From Streptomyces sp. CB02414 (lineage in GTDB: Bacteria; Actinomycetota; Actinomycetes; Streptomycetales; Streptomycetaceae), in NCBI RefSeq assembly GCF_001905385.1, contig NZ_LIPF01000003.1, forward strand, positions 62,001 to 126,000: a stretch of 64,000 nucleotides of DNA, given 5' to 3'. Numbering within the stretch: position 1 is the stretch's first letter; every line of letters starts with the position of its first letter. A program made the position numbers and the translations under genes. Below, one piece after another: positions 52,118 through 61,024 of this stretch. The notes below the pieces were generated by a model. The model did no database searches and was not told where the DNA came from. It saw only the letters and a program-made list of their open reading frames with translations.

Positions 52118-53665
52118 TCAGTCGTCGCCGATCTTGGAGCCCAGGGTGAGTTCCGTGGTGTGCTGCTTGCCGCCGCGCTCGTAGGTGACCGTGACCTCGT
52201 CGCCGGGCTTGTGGGTCCAGATCTCGCCGATCAGGGTCGGGCCGCTGTCGATGACGCGTTCGTCGAGCTTGGTGATGACGTCACCGGGCTTGAGGCCGGC
52301 GTCGTCCGCGGGGCCGCCCGGTTCGACGGGCTCGGAGCCGTTCACGCCCTGCTCGGTGAGTTTCGCGCCGTTCGTCGTCTCCTCGAGGGAGACGGAGGCG
52401 CCGATCTTCGCGTACACCGGCTTGCCGGTCTTGATCAGCTGCTTGGCGACGAACTCGGCCTGGTTGATGGGGATGGCGAAGCCCAGGCCGATCGAACCGG
52501 CCTGGCCGGTGCCGAAGCCGCCGTTGCTCGTGGACTGGATGGCGGAGTTGATGCCGATGACGTTGCCCTGCGCGTCGAGGAGGGGGCCGCCGGAGTTGCC
52601 CGGGTTGATCGACGCGTCGGTCTGGAGGGCGCTCATGTAGGAGGCCTTGCTGGTGCCGCTGCCGTCGCTGGAGGCCACGGGGCGGTTCTTGGCGCTGATG
52701 ATGCCGGTCGTCACCGTGTTGGACAGGCCGAAGGGGGCGCCGATGGCGATAGTGGAGTCGCCGACCGCCACCTTGTCGGAGTTGCCGAGGGGGAGGGGCT
52801 TGAGGTCCGAGGGGGCGTTCTCGAGCTTGATGACCGCCACGTCGTAGCCCTGGGCGTGGCCGACCACCTGCGCCTCGTACTTCTTGCCGTTCGGGAAGGT
52901 GGCGCTGAGCTTGCCTCCGTCCACCGCCTCCGCCACCACGTGGTTGTTGGTGACGATGTGGCCCTGCTTGTCGAAGACGAACCCGGTGCCGGTGCCCCCT
53001 TCGCCGTTGCTGCCCTCGGCCTGGATGGTGACCGTGCTGGGCAGCGCCTCGGCGGCCACTCCGGCAACTGTGCCCGCGTCGCGCTTGACGGAGCCGCCGG
53101 TGTCGGAGGCGGAGACCGTGGTGGAGCCGGACTCGTCGTTGTTCTTGGCCAGGGTGTAGCCGAGGCCGCCGCCCAGGCCGCCCGCCACCAGCGCGGCGAC
53201 CAGGAGTCCGGCGACCAGTCCGCCACGGCCCCGGCCCGCCTTCGGAGCGGGGGGCTGGTACGAGGCGCCCCAGCCGCCGGCGCCGTAGCCACCGCCGCCG
53301 TAACCACCACCGCCGTAGCCCTCGCCGCCGTGGCCGTCGCCGCCTCCTCCGCCGTAGTGCGGGGTGCCCGGGGGCGGGGGCGGGGGCCAGGAGGCGTCCG
53401 GGGCGCTGTGCGTCACGCCGGGTGTCTGGGGCGCCGCCGGGTCGTGGGGGGCGGGAGCGGAGGACTGGTGGGGCGAGCCGGGTGCCTGGGCGCCGGGTGC
53501 GGCGGCGGGTGCGGCCGGTGCCTGGCCGTCCTGCGGCTGCGGTGCCGTCGGCGCGGGGGACGGCGGCTGGGGGTCCTGGTGGGAGGAGGCTGCGGGAGAG
53601 TCCACCGGCACTGGAGGCGCGGACGGGGCCGGGGGTACCGCGGTGCCCTCGTTCTCGGTGCTCAC
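52118..53665 (-). CDS. HtrA/DegP-like membrane-anchored serine protease
   Basis: A 515-residue protease from GTG 53663-53665 (GAGGAG 9 nt upstream). A long cytoplasmic Pro/Ala/Gln-rich and Gly-Tyr-rich N-terminus (1-145) precedes one membrane helix (about 150-172), a trypsin-like domain and a C-terminal PDZ domain (about 425-505, GGPADDAGLKPGDVITKLDERVIDSGPTLIGEIW). The catalytic triad is intact: H242 (VTNNHVV), D275 (YDVAVIKL), S358 (GNSGGPL). Extracytoplasmic protein quality control is the family role. Confidence 0.95.
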   Translation of the reverse strand: MSTENEGTAVPPAPSAPPVPVDSPAASSHQDPQPPSPAPTAPQPQDGQAPAAPAAAPGAQAPGSPHQSSAPAPHDPAAPQTPGVTHSAPDASWPPPPPPGTPHYGGGGGDGHGGEGYGGGGYGGGGYGAGGWGASYQPPAPKAGRGRGGLVAGLLVAALVAGGLGGGLGYTLAKNNDESGSTTVSASDTGGSVKRDAGTVAGVAAEALPSTVTIQAEGSNGEGGTGTGFVFDKQGHIVTNNHVVAEAVDGGKLSATFPNGKKYEAQVVGHAQGYDVAVIKLENAPSDLKPLPLGNSDKVAVGDSTIAIGAPFGLSNTVTTGIISAKNRPVASSDGSGTSKASYMSALQTDASINPGNSGGPLLDAQGNVIGINSAIQSTSNGGFGTGQAGSIGLGFAIPINQAEFVAKQLIKTGKPVYAKIGASVSLEETTNGAKLTEQGVNGSEPVEPGGPADDAGLKPGDVITKLDERVIDSGPTLIGEIWTHKPGDEVTVTYERGGKQHTTELTLGSKIGDD

Positions 53666-53970
53666 AGCTTCTCTCCTCGTTCCACGGCTGTCTTCCGGTC
53701 CACGGGTCTTTCCCGGTCCACGGGCGGTTTCGTCACATCGGCCGGCCTCGGCCGCGCTCACGCGGTGCTCCGCGGTCCGGCGCGGCGCGGATGTGCGGTG
53801 TTTTCGTATGCCATCAGCTTTTCCCACGGGCCGTCAGAGCACCATAAGCGGTTGCTGTGGGTCCACGGACAGCCCTTACATGGGACATCCAAGACTAAAC
53901 GGACGTACTGGCGATAGCTGCCGACGGCTCCGACGGCACGTATACCCGCGCGCGGTGGCACCATGACGCG

Positions 53971-54798
53971 GTGACCCATGCACGACAACAACCGATCCAG
54001 GTCGTCGCCCACCGTGGCGCGTCCGAGGACGCTCCCGAGCACACCCTCGCCGCCTACCGGAAGGCTATCGAGGACGGGGCGGACGCCCTCGAGTGCGACG
54101 TGCGCCTGACCGCGGACGGCCACCTGGTCTGCGTGCACGACTGGCGCGTCAACCGTACGTCCAACGGCCGCGGCGCGGTGTCGGCCCTGGAGCTCGCCGA
54201 CCTGGCCGCCCTGGACTTCGGCGCCCGCAGGACCCGTGAGTTCTGGCGCACGCGCGACGAGCAGCCCGACTGGGAGCACCGGCCCGAGGACCGGGAGGAG
54301 ACCTCCGTACTGACCCTGGAGCGCCTGCTCCAGCTGGTGGCCGACGCGGGGCGGCGGGTGGAACTGGCCATCGAGACCAAGCACCCCACGCGCTGGGCGG
54401 GGCAGGTGGAGGATCGGCTGCTGCTGCTCCTGAAGCGGTTCGGACTCGACGCTCCCGCCTCGGCCGCCGAGTCCCCGGTGCGCGTGATGAGCTTCTCGGC
54501 CCGCTCGCTGCACCGGGTGCGGGCCGCGTCGCCGACCCTGCCGACGGTCTACCTGATGCAGTTCGTCTCGCCCCGGCTGCGCGACGGCCGGCTGCCCGCC
54601 GGTGTCCGGATCGCGGGCCCCTCGATCCGGATCGTGCGCAACCACCCCGCCTACGTCGAGCGCCTGAAGCAGGCCGGCCACCAGGTGCACGTGTGGACCG
54701 TGAACGAGTCCGACGACGTCGATCTCTGCGCCGGCCTGGGCGTCGACGCCATCATCACCAACCGGCCGCGCGCGGTACTGGACCATCTCGGCCGCTGA
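53971..54798 (+). CDS. Glycerophosphodiester phosphodiesterase
   Basis: A 275-residue GDPD TIM-barrel enzyme: VVAHRGASEDAPEHTLAAYRKAIEDGADALECDVRLTADGHLVCVHDWRVNRTSNGRG with the His14-Arg15, Glu41/Asp43 metal ligands and His56-Asp57. The C-terminus has VHVWTVNESDDVDLCAGLGVDAIITNRP. It hydrolyses glycerophosphodiesters to glycerol-3-phosphate and alcohol. No signal peptide, so cytoplasmic. Start GTG 53971. Confidence 0.96.
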   Translation: MTHARQQPIQVVAHRGASEDAPEHTLAAYRKAIEDGADALECDVRLTADGHLVCVHDWRVNRTSNGRGAVSALELADLAALDFGARRTREFWRTRDEQPDWEHRPEDREETSVLTLERLLQLVADAGRRVELAIETKHPTRWAGQVEDRLLLLLKRFGLDAPASAAESPVRVMSFSARSLHRVRAASPTLPTVYLMQFVSPRLRDGRLPAGVRIAGPSIRIVRNHPAYVERLKQAGHQVHVWTVNESDDVDLCAGLGVDAIITNRPRAVLDHLGR

Positions 54799-55034
54799 TT
54801 CGCCGTCGCTTCGTCGCTGATTCGTCCCGAAACCTTGACCCGGCGGTCTCGCTGGCCCATTCTCCGGACTCGGCCACACCGACGAAATCCAGCCACACGA
54901 TTACGGGGAGTGCTCCGGCGCGTTCGGTACGTGTTCGACCGTGTCGAATGCGTCACTGGGCGGGGACCGGCCGGTTTCCGGTTCAGGCCAGAAGGGCATC
55001 CACACCGTGGCGTGGGGCGAAGGAGGTCTCGGGG

Positions 55035-55586
55035 GTGGCGTTGGTGGTGGCACAGGAGGTGCCCACGTCGTCGAGCATGGCCGTTCCCCATGGCCCTGCG
55101 GGCGTGGGGAAGGCACGGCGCCGGATGCGCGAGCAGTTGCGCGGCGGCGGTGTGGCGGAATCGGTCATCGACGACGCCGTACTGGTCCTTTCGGAGCTTT
55201 TGAGCAACGCGTGCAAGCACGGCCGCCCACTGGGCGACGCCCTGGCGGGAGACGGCGACGTCCGCGCCGCATGGCAGGTGGACGCGGCCGGACGCCTCCT
55301 GGTGGAGGTCACGGACGGCGGCGGCCCGACCCGCCCGGCGCCGGCGACCCCCTCGGTCACCGCGCACGGCGGCCGCGGGCTGAACATCATCACGGCGCTC
55401 GCGGACGACTGGGGCGTACGGGACGACGCCCGCGGGGAGGTCACGGTCTGGGTCGTCGTCCACGACGACGTGCACGACCCGGACGCCGGGCACCGGCGGG
55501 ACGACTTCGCCACCCGGATCACGGCACCCGCGGTGTCGGAGATCCCCGGGCTGGACTTCGCGGACGCCTTCGACGACGTGGGCTGA
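55035..55586 (+). CDS. HATPase (GHKL) anti-sigma factor-like regulatory protein
   Basis: A 183-residue protein from GTG 55035, placed by AGGAGG 8 nt upstream. RRRMREQLRGGGVAESVIDDAVLVLSELLSNACKHGRPLG holds the N box (ELLSNACKHG), DGGGPTRPAP the G1 box region, and GGRGLNIITALADDWGVRDDARGEVTVWVV the G2 region, as in SpoIIAB/RsbW-like kinases. A tail of about 35 residues (DFADAFDDVG) is extra. A possible partner of the sigma factors and STAS protein in this window. Confidence 0.9.
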   Translation: MALVVAQEVPTSSSMAVPHGPAGVGKARRRMREQLRGGGVAESVIDDAVLVLSELLSNACKHGRPLGDALAGDGDVRAAWQVDAAGRLLVEVTDGGGPTRPAPATPSVTAHGGRGLNIITALADDWGVRDDARGEVTVWVVVHDDVHDPDAGHRRDDFATRITAPAVSEIPGLDFADAFDDVG

Positions 55587-55760
55587 TCAGCGCCCGCGCG
55601 GGGCACGGTGACGGTCGTCCCCGCGGCGGGACACGGTGCGGGCGGGGGTGGTCGGCAGGCCGGTCGGCCCGACGGTCACGTGGCGTGCGGTGACAGCCGT
55701 CCCGGCCGGTGGGAGAGACGCCCCGTCGGCGGCCCCGTCGGCGCCCCGGCGGCGCCCCGT

Positions 55761-55801
55761 CGGCCGCTCATCGGCCGCTCATCGGCCGCTCATCGGCCGC
55801 C
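55761..55801. repeat. Short tandem repeat, unit CGGCCGCTCAT
   Basis: Three full 11-bp units of CGGCCGCTCAT and a partial fourth, followed by a diverged CCCGTCGGCGG, in the spacer before the SEC-C gene. Copy number may vary between strains. Confidence 0.85.
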
Positions 55802-55958
55802 CGTCGGCGGCAAACAGCCCGCCGCCCACCCGACCAGCCGCCCACCGTCGGCTCGTTGTACACAAGCGCCCGGTTGTCCACAGGGTCCCGTCGGCCGGAG
55901 TGGGAGCGGCTAGGCTCGCGCCCGTACGAGATTGAGCCGCAACCGGGAGACACCCACG

Positions 55959-56924
55959 ATGGCCAAGAAGCGACCCCAGACGAAGGCCAAGCGGCCGCAG
56001 CTCACGGACGGTGAGATCCCGGTGGTCGGCGCACGCGAGCCCTGCCCGTGCGGCAGTGGCCGCCGCTACAAGGCCTGCCACGGCCGTGCCGCCGCACACG
56101 CCACGACCGAGCTGGTGCAGCGCCCGTTCGAGGGGCTCCCCGGCGAGTGCGACTGGGTGGCCCTGCGCGAACTGGTCCCGGCGGCCACGGCCGAGCTCAC
56201 CCTGAAGGACGGCCTGCCCGAAGGCGTTCCGTCCGTCACGCTGGCCACGGTGCTGCCGATGGCCTGGCCCGCCCTGCGCCGCGACGACGGCTCCGTCCTG
56301 CTCGGCCTGCAGAACGACACGGCTTCCGGTGACATCAGCCGCGACCTCGCCGACACCCTCCAGCGGGCGCTGACCGCCCAGCCGGGCACCCCCGTGCAGG
56401 GCCGCCGCGCGCCGTCCGGCGGGCCCCGGCTGCAGGACCTGCTCGCTCCCGAGGGCCCGTTCCAGCCCGAGGTGCACCCGGGCTTCGAGTTCTGGGTCCC
56501 GGACCCGGAGAACGCCACCCCGGAGGTGACCGCCTCCCTGGAGCGCGCCAACGCCGCGGCCATCCCGACCGTCCGGCTCCAAAGCGTGGACTTCGCCTAC
56601 TGGTGCGAGACGCCGGACAAGAACCACCTGCGCTGGGTCATGCCGCACGAGGAGGAGCGACTTCTGGACGCTCTCGCCCGGCTGCACGCGGCCGGCCGGT
56701 CGTCGCTCGGCGAGGGCACCCGCCTCGTCGGCTCGTTCCGGGCGCACGGGCTCACCGTTCCGGTGTGGGACCTGCCGAGCGAGGTCACCGCGCAGGACAT
56801 CGAGAAGCCGGCGGCCGAGTTCGCGGAGCGTCTCGCCGAGGCGCTGGCGGCGGGCACCCCGCTCAGCCCGGACGAGCGCCGGGCACGCGGCGGCCTGACC
56901 AACCGGCAGGTCACCCTCAGCTGA
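55959..56924 (+). CDS. SEC-C motif (DUF5926-type) protein
   Basis: A 321-residue protein, ATG 55959 with GGGAG upstream. The basic start MAKKRPQTKAKRPQL precedes the zinc-binding SEC-C motif EPCPCGSGRRYKACHG (about residues 27-42). The remaining 280 residues form a conserved actinobacterial domain (FEFWVPDPENATPEVTASLERANAAAIPT, VDFAYWCETPDKNHLRWVMPHEEERLLDAL) with no known activity. SEC-C motifs are used to contact SecB or the ribosome/translocon. Standalone gene followed by a terminator. Confidence 0.9.
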   Translation: MAKKRPQTKAKRPQLTDGEIPVVGAREPCPCGSGRRYKACHGRAAAHATTELVQRPFEGLPGECDWVALRELVPAATAELTLKDGLPEGVPSVTLATVLPMAWPALRRDDGSVLLGLQNDTASGDISRDLADTLQRALTAQPGTPVQGRRAPSGGPRLQDLLAPEGPFQPEVHPGFEFWVPDPENATPEVTASLERANAAAIPTVRLQSVDFAYWCETPDKNHLRWVMPHEEERLLDALARLHAAGRSSLGEGTRLVGSFRAHGLTVPVWDLPSEVTAQDIEKPAAEFAERLAEALAAGTPLSPDERRARGGLTNRQVTLS

Positions 56925-56944
56925 CCCCCGCCGCAGCGGAAGGC

Positions 56945-56974
56945 GTCCCGGCTGACCGACCGGTCAGCCGGGAC
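56945..56974 (+). terminator. Hairpin after SEC-C gene
   Basis: GTCCCGGCTGACC (56945-56957) pairs perfectly with GGTCAGCCGGGAC (56962-56974). Confidence 0.8.
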
Positions 56975-57055
56975 ATCCGGCGGCACACGCGTGACTCCGG
57001 TCACAACTCCCGGCCCGAACAGGCCAGTCGGTGACCGGAAAACGGGAGATCGAAT

Positions 57056-57136
57056 TTGCTAACCGCCGATCTCTTGTTACCGTTCGAGTAGCCCGGTTGC
57101 TGGTGCATCCCCCGTCGCCAGCAACCGGGTCTTTCC
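57056..57136 (+). ncRNA. Candidate short RNA: promoter followed by a hairpin with T-rich end
   Basis: A -35-like TTGCTA (57056-57061) and -10-like TACCGT (57078-57083), 16 bp apart, precede a perfect 12-bp stem: CCCGGTTGCTGG (57092-57103) with CCAGCAACCGGG (57118-57129) and TCTTT after it. No plus-strand gene lies downstream. It could be an orphan sRNA or a stand-alone terminator; the arrangement suggests a transcript of about 45 nt, mostly hairpin. Confidence 0.4.
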
Positions 57137-57170
57137 ATGCGCCGGGTCACCCACGCACCGCGACCGCTCG

Positions 57171-58001
57171 TCAACTCCGCGTCTCCGTCGTCGAGTTGCC
57201 CCGTCGGCCCTCATCACTCCTGACGCTCCCGTTGCCCCCGTTACTCCCGTCGCCCACGGCACCACCGCTTCCGGTACCGCCGTCACCACGGTTGCTCCCG
57301 GTGCGCAGCAGCAGCGGCCCGTACCCTGCCCGGCCCGCGAACTCCGCGACCGCGGTATAGGCCGCCGGTCCGCCGCGTACGGGCTCCCTCGGCGTCTCGC
57401 AGGTGCCCGGCGCGTCCTCGGCGCCGACCTCGCAGCGCATCCGCACGCTGCGCCCGTCGGGCCCCAGAAGGCTCAGCACGGCTTCCAGCGGGTCACCGGT
57501 CGCGTTGCGGTAGTAGGTCCGCGCCCAGGTCCGCGTGCCGCTCCCCGTGCCCTGGGTGAGTACGCAGGTCTGGGCCTCGACGCCCTCCGGGGAGGTGAGT
57601 TCGGGACCGCAGCGCACTGCGGTTGCCGGTCCCGCGGGCAGTGGGGAGCGGGCGGACGCGGCAGCCTCGGCCCGGCCTCGACCGGCTCCTTCGTCGGCTC
57701 CCGCGTCCCCTGGTGCCTTGCCGTCACCGCCCCGCGAGAGGAGGGGGACGGTCGCGGGGGTCTCCTCCGCGTCACCCGGCCTGTCACCCGACGGCCCCGC
57801 GGACGCCACCGCGAACGGCAGTACGACCGCACACACCACGATGGCGGCGAGTCCGTACAGCCGGGCCCGACGACGGTCCGGCCGGCCCCGGCGCGGCCAC
57901 GCGCGGCACTGCCCGGCCGCGCGGTGCTGCCCGACGACGCGGTACCGCCCGAAGGCACGGTACCGCCGGGCGACGCGGTGCTCCCCTGCATGAAGCGGCA
58001 T
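57171..58001 (-). CDS. Membrane-anchored extracytoplasmic protein of unknown function
   Basis: A 276-residue protein. A very basic N-terminus with imperfect short repeats (RRYRAFGRYRVVGQHRAAGQCRAWPRRGR) leads to one membrane helix (about 50-68) and an extracytoplasmic domain (about 128-235: RCGPELTSPEGVEAQTCVLTQGTGSGTRTWARTYYRNATGDPLEAVLSLLGPDGRSVRMRCEV) with paired cysteines. A Gly/Asn/Ser-rich tail ends the protein. The pattern is that of Streptomyces secreted hypothetical proteins; no function is assigned. Confidence 0.8.
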   Translation of the reverse strand: MPLHAGEHRVARRYRAFGRYRVVGQHRAAGQCRAWPRRGRPDRRRARLYGLAAIVVCAVVLPFAVASAGPSGDRPGDAEETPATVPLLSRGGDGKAPGDAGADEGAGRGRAEAAASARSPLPAGPATAVRCGPELTSPEGVEAQTCVLTQGTGSGTRTWARTYYRNATGDPLEAVLSLLGPDGRSVRMRCEVGAEDAPGTCETPREPVRGGPAAYTAVAEFAGRAGYGPLLLRTGSNRGDGGTGSGGAVGDGSNGGNGSVRSDEGRRGNSTTETRS

Positions 58002-58056
58002 GGGGCGGACGATAACGACGGCGGCGGGCGCGCCCTTCCGCGCGCGCCGGGCACCC

Positions 58057-58722
58057 CTACAACTCGGGCGCGCTCACACCCGTACGAGTGAGGGCGTCGA
58101 CCACCGCGTCCACCACGGCCTCCACGTCGGGCACCCAGGGCGAGGCGGAGCCGGGCAGCGGTGCCCGCTCCCAGCGGACGGCGCCCGGACCGGTCTCGGA
58201 CGGCGGCAGTGCGAGGTAGCCGCCCTCGCCGTGGAACCGCAGGGAGCCGGGCACGAAGTCCTTCGCGTACAGCAGCTCGCCCAGCTGCTCCATGGAGTAC
58301 GGCCGCACCAGCAGCGACCAGCGGGTGGGCGAGGCGACGACCGGGCCGAGCCGCATGCCGGCGCGGTCGAGCGCGGCCAGCGCGCGGGCGGCCGGCAGGG
58401 CGGGCAGGGAGACGGCGCAGGGGGCGCCGCCCCCGGTGGCCAGGACGATCGGCGCGGTGGGCCGGTTGCTCCACCACCAGCGCACCATGCGCGCGTCGGT
58501 GGTGGCCGCGAGGAGCCCGGGGTCGAAGGGATGCGCGCCGGGCACCGTGCACTCGGGGTCGGGACAGCCGCAGCGCGACCGCGCCCGCGGGTCCGCCGCC
58601 GCTCCCGGGAGTACGGGCCACTGCCATTGTGTCGCGTAGGTCAGGGCCGCGCCGATGAGCTCAGGCCGCCCGTCGTCGTGCTGGGACAAGAGCCTGCGTC
58701 GCCTTCCGAGGATCTCGCGCAT
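58057..58722 (-). CDS. Small prim-pol-like (bifunctional primase/polymerase N-terminal) protein, probably inactive
   Basis: A 221-residue protein: MREILGRRRRLLSQHDDGRPELIGAALTYATQWQWPVLPGAA, a Cys cluster CGCPDPECTVPGAHP, WWWSNRPTAPIVLATGGGAPCAVSLPALPAARALAALD, and a GSLRFHGEGGYLALPPS motif. The sequence matches the Streptomyces-type short prim-pol family, but the Asp pair expected after IVLATG is replaced by APCAVSLP, so catalysis is doubtful. It is a diverged relative of the protein at 49834-50706. Function unknown. Confidence 0.82.
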   Translation of the reverse strand: MREILGRRRRLLSQHDDGRPELIGAALTYATQWQWPVLPGAAADPRARSRCGCPDPECTVPGAHPFDPGLLAATTDARMVRWWWSNRPTAPIVLATGGGAPCAVSLPALPAARALAALDRAGMRLGPVVASPTRWSLLVRPYSMEQLGELLYAKDFVPGSLRFHGEGGYLALPPSETGPGAVRWERAPLPGSASPWVPDVEAVVDAVVDALTRTGVSAPEL

Positions 58723-59254
58723 GAGCGCTCGTTCCTTTCCGTTGCACGCCTGGCAACACCGTGGTCACATCACCATGTGTCGATCACTTCGCTGTGCGTA
58801 GCTGGTGGCGCATCACACCCCTGCCGAGGGCCATCTTCCGCCGACGACGCCTCCGCCAAGGGCGAGGGAAAGCCCTGTGGGCCGAGCACTGACTGCGTCC
58901 GGGACGGTTCGTCCGCACTGCGTCCATCAAAAGCATGGGCGTGGCGCGGGGGTGGCGAAGTCTGGCGTTTTGCCGTCGCGCGTATTTCTCTCCGCCTCCG
59001 CCACGGGAGGATGGGGCACGGTCGTCGGTGGATAGGACGCCCGGGTCCGCCGCCAGGTTCCGAGTGGCCCCCAACCACCCCTGGCCTTCACCGAGTACGT
59101 ACCCATCACGACCGCTGTGACGCTCCGTAAAGCACCCCCAGTCGACCGCAACAAGACGTCCTCTAGGGCAGTTTCAAGCCATTTTCTCTTTTCCGCAAGA
59201 GGTCGAGAAGGAGGACACTCGCACCCCACGGACACCAGGAATCCCGGCAGGACA
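58723..59254. other. Intergenic region upstream of SpoIIE-type phosphatase
   Basis: 532 bp between the minus-strand prim-pol-like gene and the short ORF at 59255. No credible gene was found; ORFs here are GC-bias products. The right-hand 100 bp are A-rich for this genome and probably hold the phosphatase promoter, not resolved. Confidence 0.5.
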
Positions 59255-59347
59255 ATGCTGGACATCTCCTTACGAGTGCGTGTACATGTGGAGACACTGC
59301 TAGCGGCGCAGAATGACATGGGGGTTCGCGATGCTTTTGAGCAGTAA
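59255..59347 (+). CDS. Short ORF in frame with the SpoIIE phosphatase, separated by a TAA
   Basis: ATG 59255 (GGCAGGACA upstream) encodes MLDISLRVRVHVETLLAAQNDMGVRDAFEQ and stops at TAA 59345-59347. It is in the same frame as the phosphatase ATG at 59372, with only seven sense codons between (APVGRPDT). I recall homologues that begin with this sequence and read through DAFEQYAPVGKPDT, so TAA may be a mutated TAC (Tyr). It could act as a coupled leader peptide or be a lost N-terminus. Confidence 0.55.
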   Translation: MLDISLRVRVHVETLLAAQNDMGVRDAFEQ

Positions 59348-59371
59348 GCGCCGGTCGGAAGGCCGGACACC

Positions 59372-60892
59372 ATGAACGCCCCGCACCCTGCGAAAGTGGC
59401 CGGAATCGATTCAACGGTTCCGTCCCCCGCACACACTGTCGCGTCCACCGGCCCCGGCACCTCCCCGGCCGCGCCGCAGAGCGCCACGGACACCGCGGAC
59501 GTCACGGACCACCCGGGCACCTCCTGCGCCCCCGGCGCCCAGCTCCAGGACCGGCTCGCCGGCTGGGTCTCGGACCTCACGACCCTGCACGAACTCACCG
59601 AGCGCCTGGTCCGTACGGACTCCCTGGCCGAAGGCCTGCAGGAACTGCTGCGCGCCGGAGCCGCCCTGGTGGGCGCCCGGCGCGGTCTCGTCACCCTGGA
59701 ACCGGCCGACGGACTGGGCCCCGACACCACCGTCGGCCTCGGGCTCGACCGCGCGGACCTGGGCCACATCGAGACGGTGTCCCGCGACGCCCTGCCCCAC
59801 GGGCGGATTCTGGACGGGCTGCCGGTCGGTGAGGGCGGGCTCGCCGAGCCGGACCTGTTCGCCGAGAAGCGGCTCGACCCCCGCCACCGCGAGGTCGCCG
59901 CCCGCCTCGGCTACGCCGCCAGCTACGCACTGCCGCTGGCCGCGGAAAGCACCGGCAGCACGGGCAGCACCGGAAGCCACCACGGAGTGGCCGGAAGTAG
60001 TACCGCACGTACCGGAAACAACGAGAGCGCCGAAGGCACCGCGCGCCTCGGAGCCGCCGTCTGGTTCTACGACGAGCCCGCCGAGCCCGACGAACGGCAG
60101 CGCCACCTCGCGGGCCTCTACACCCGGCACGCCGCACCGCACCTGGCCCGGATGCTGGAAGTCGAGCGCACGCGCGCGTCCATGGCGACGCTGGCCGAGG
60201 AACTGCTGCCCTCCCGCCTGCCCCGGGTGCCCGGCGTCCAGCTCGCCGCCCGGCACCGCACCGGACCGCGCGGCGGCGGCGACTGGTACGACGCCCTGCC
60301 GCTGCCGGACGCCGCGCTGGGGCTCGCCGTCGGGTCCGTCACCGGGGCCGGGCCCAGCGCGGTCGCCGCGATGGGACGGCTGCGCGCCTCCCTGCGGGCG
60401 TACGCCGTGATGGAGGGCGAGGACCCGGTCGCGGTCCTGTCCGACCTGGAACTGCTGCTGCGGCTCACCGAGCCCGCCCGCTCGGCCACCGCCCTGTTCG
60501 GCTACTGCGAGCCCGCGCTGCGCCGGCTCACCCTGGCCGGCGCCGGACACAGCCCGCCGCTGCTGATCGGGCAGCGGCGCACGGAGTACGTCGAGACCTC
60601 CGTCTCCGCGCCGCTGGGCATGCTCGCCTGCTGGGAGGCACCGAGCGTGGAGGTGCAGGCCGAGCCGGGAGAGACGGTTCTGCTGTACACCGACGGACTG
60701 CTGCACCGCACCGGCGACCCGGCCGACCGCGCCTTCGCCCGGCTGCACGCGGCGGCGGCCGGCGTGCCCAGGGCCGCGCGGCAGGACCCGGACGCCGTCG
60801 CCGAGCACGTCCTGCGCACGGTGCTGCCGGGCGGGAAGGCAGAGGCGGACTCCGCGGAGGACGTGGTTCTGCTGGCGGTCCGGTTCGATTAA
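59372..60892 (+). CDS. GAF plus SpoIIE-type PP2C phosphatase
   Basis: A 506-residue phosphatase, ATG 59372 with GGAAGG 9 nt upstream. A GAF-like sensor (about 55-250, LTTLHELTERLVRTDSLAEGLQELLRAGAALVGARRGLVTLE) is interrupted by a Ser/Thr/Gly stretch (STGSTGSTGSHHG). The SpoIIE/PP2C domain (about 270-505) has GGGDWYDALPLPDAALGLAVGSVTGAGPSAVAAMGRLRASLRAYA, TLAGAGHSPPLL, LLYTDGLLHRTG and DVVLLAVR. The first metal Asp is present in GDWYD; the second motif reads SVTGAG instead of DVxGxG. Likely dephosphorylates STAS antagonists. Confidence 0.9.
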   Translation: MNAPHPAKVAGIDSTVPSPAHTVASTGPGTSPAAPQSATDTADVTDHPGTSCAPGAQLQDRLAGWVSDLTTLHELTERLVRTDSLAEGLQELLRAGAALVGARRGLVTLEPADGLGPDTTVGLGLDRADLGHIETVSRDALPHGRILDGLPVGEGGLAEPDLFAEKRLDPRHREVAARLGYAASYALPLAAESTGSTGSTGSHHGVAGSSTARTGNNESAEGTARLGAAVWFYDEPAEPDERQRHLAGLYTRHAAPHLARMLEVERTRASMATLAEELLPSRLPRVPGVQLAARHRTGPRGGGDWYDALPLPDAALGLAVGSVTGAGPSAVAAMGRLRASLRAYAVMEGEDPVAVLSDLELLLRLTEPARSATALFGYCEPALRRLTLAGAGHSPPLLIGQRRTEYVETSVSAPLGMLACWEAPSVEVQAEPGETVLLYTDGLLHRTGDPADRAFARLHAAAAGVPRAARQDPDAVAEHVLRTVLPGGKAEADSAEDVVLLAVRFD

Positions 60893-61024
60893 CGGACGTC
60901 TACGCCGGGTCCGCGGCGGATAACGGACGGTAGCGCTCCCGGGTAACAGGTCCTTCGGCCCTGGGCCCCCTTACGTACGACCGTACGATGGGGGTGGTCC
61001 AGTGCCGTACCTAGGAGGATGACC

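Noticed and set aside
55761..55801. CRISPR-like array
   Set aside because: Units are 11 bp, contiguous and without spacers; simple tandem repeat.
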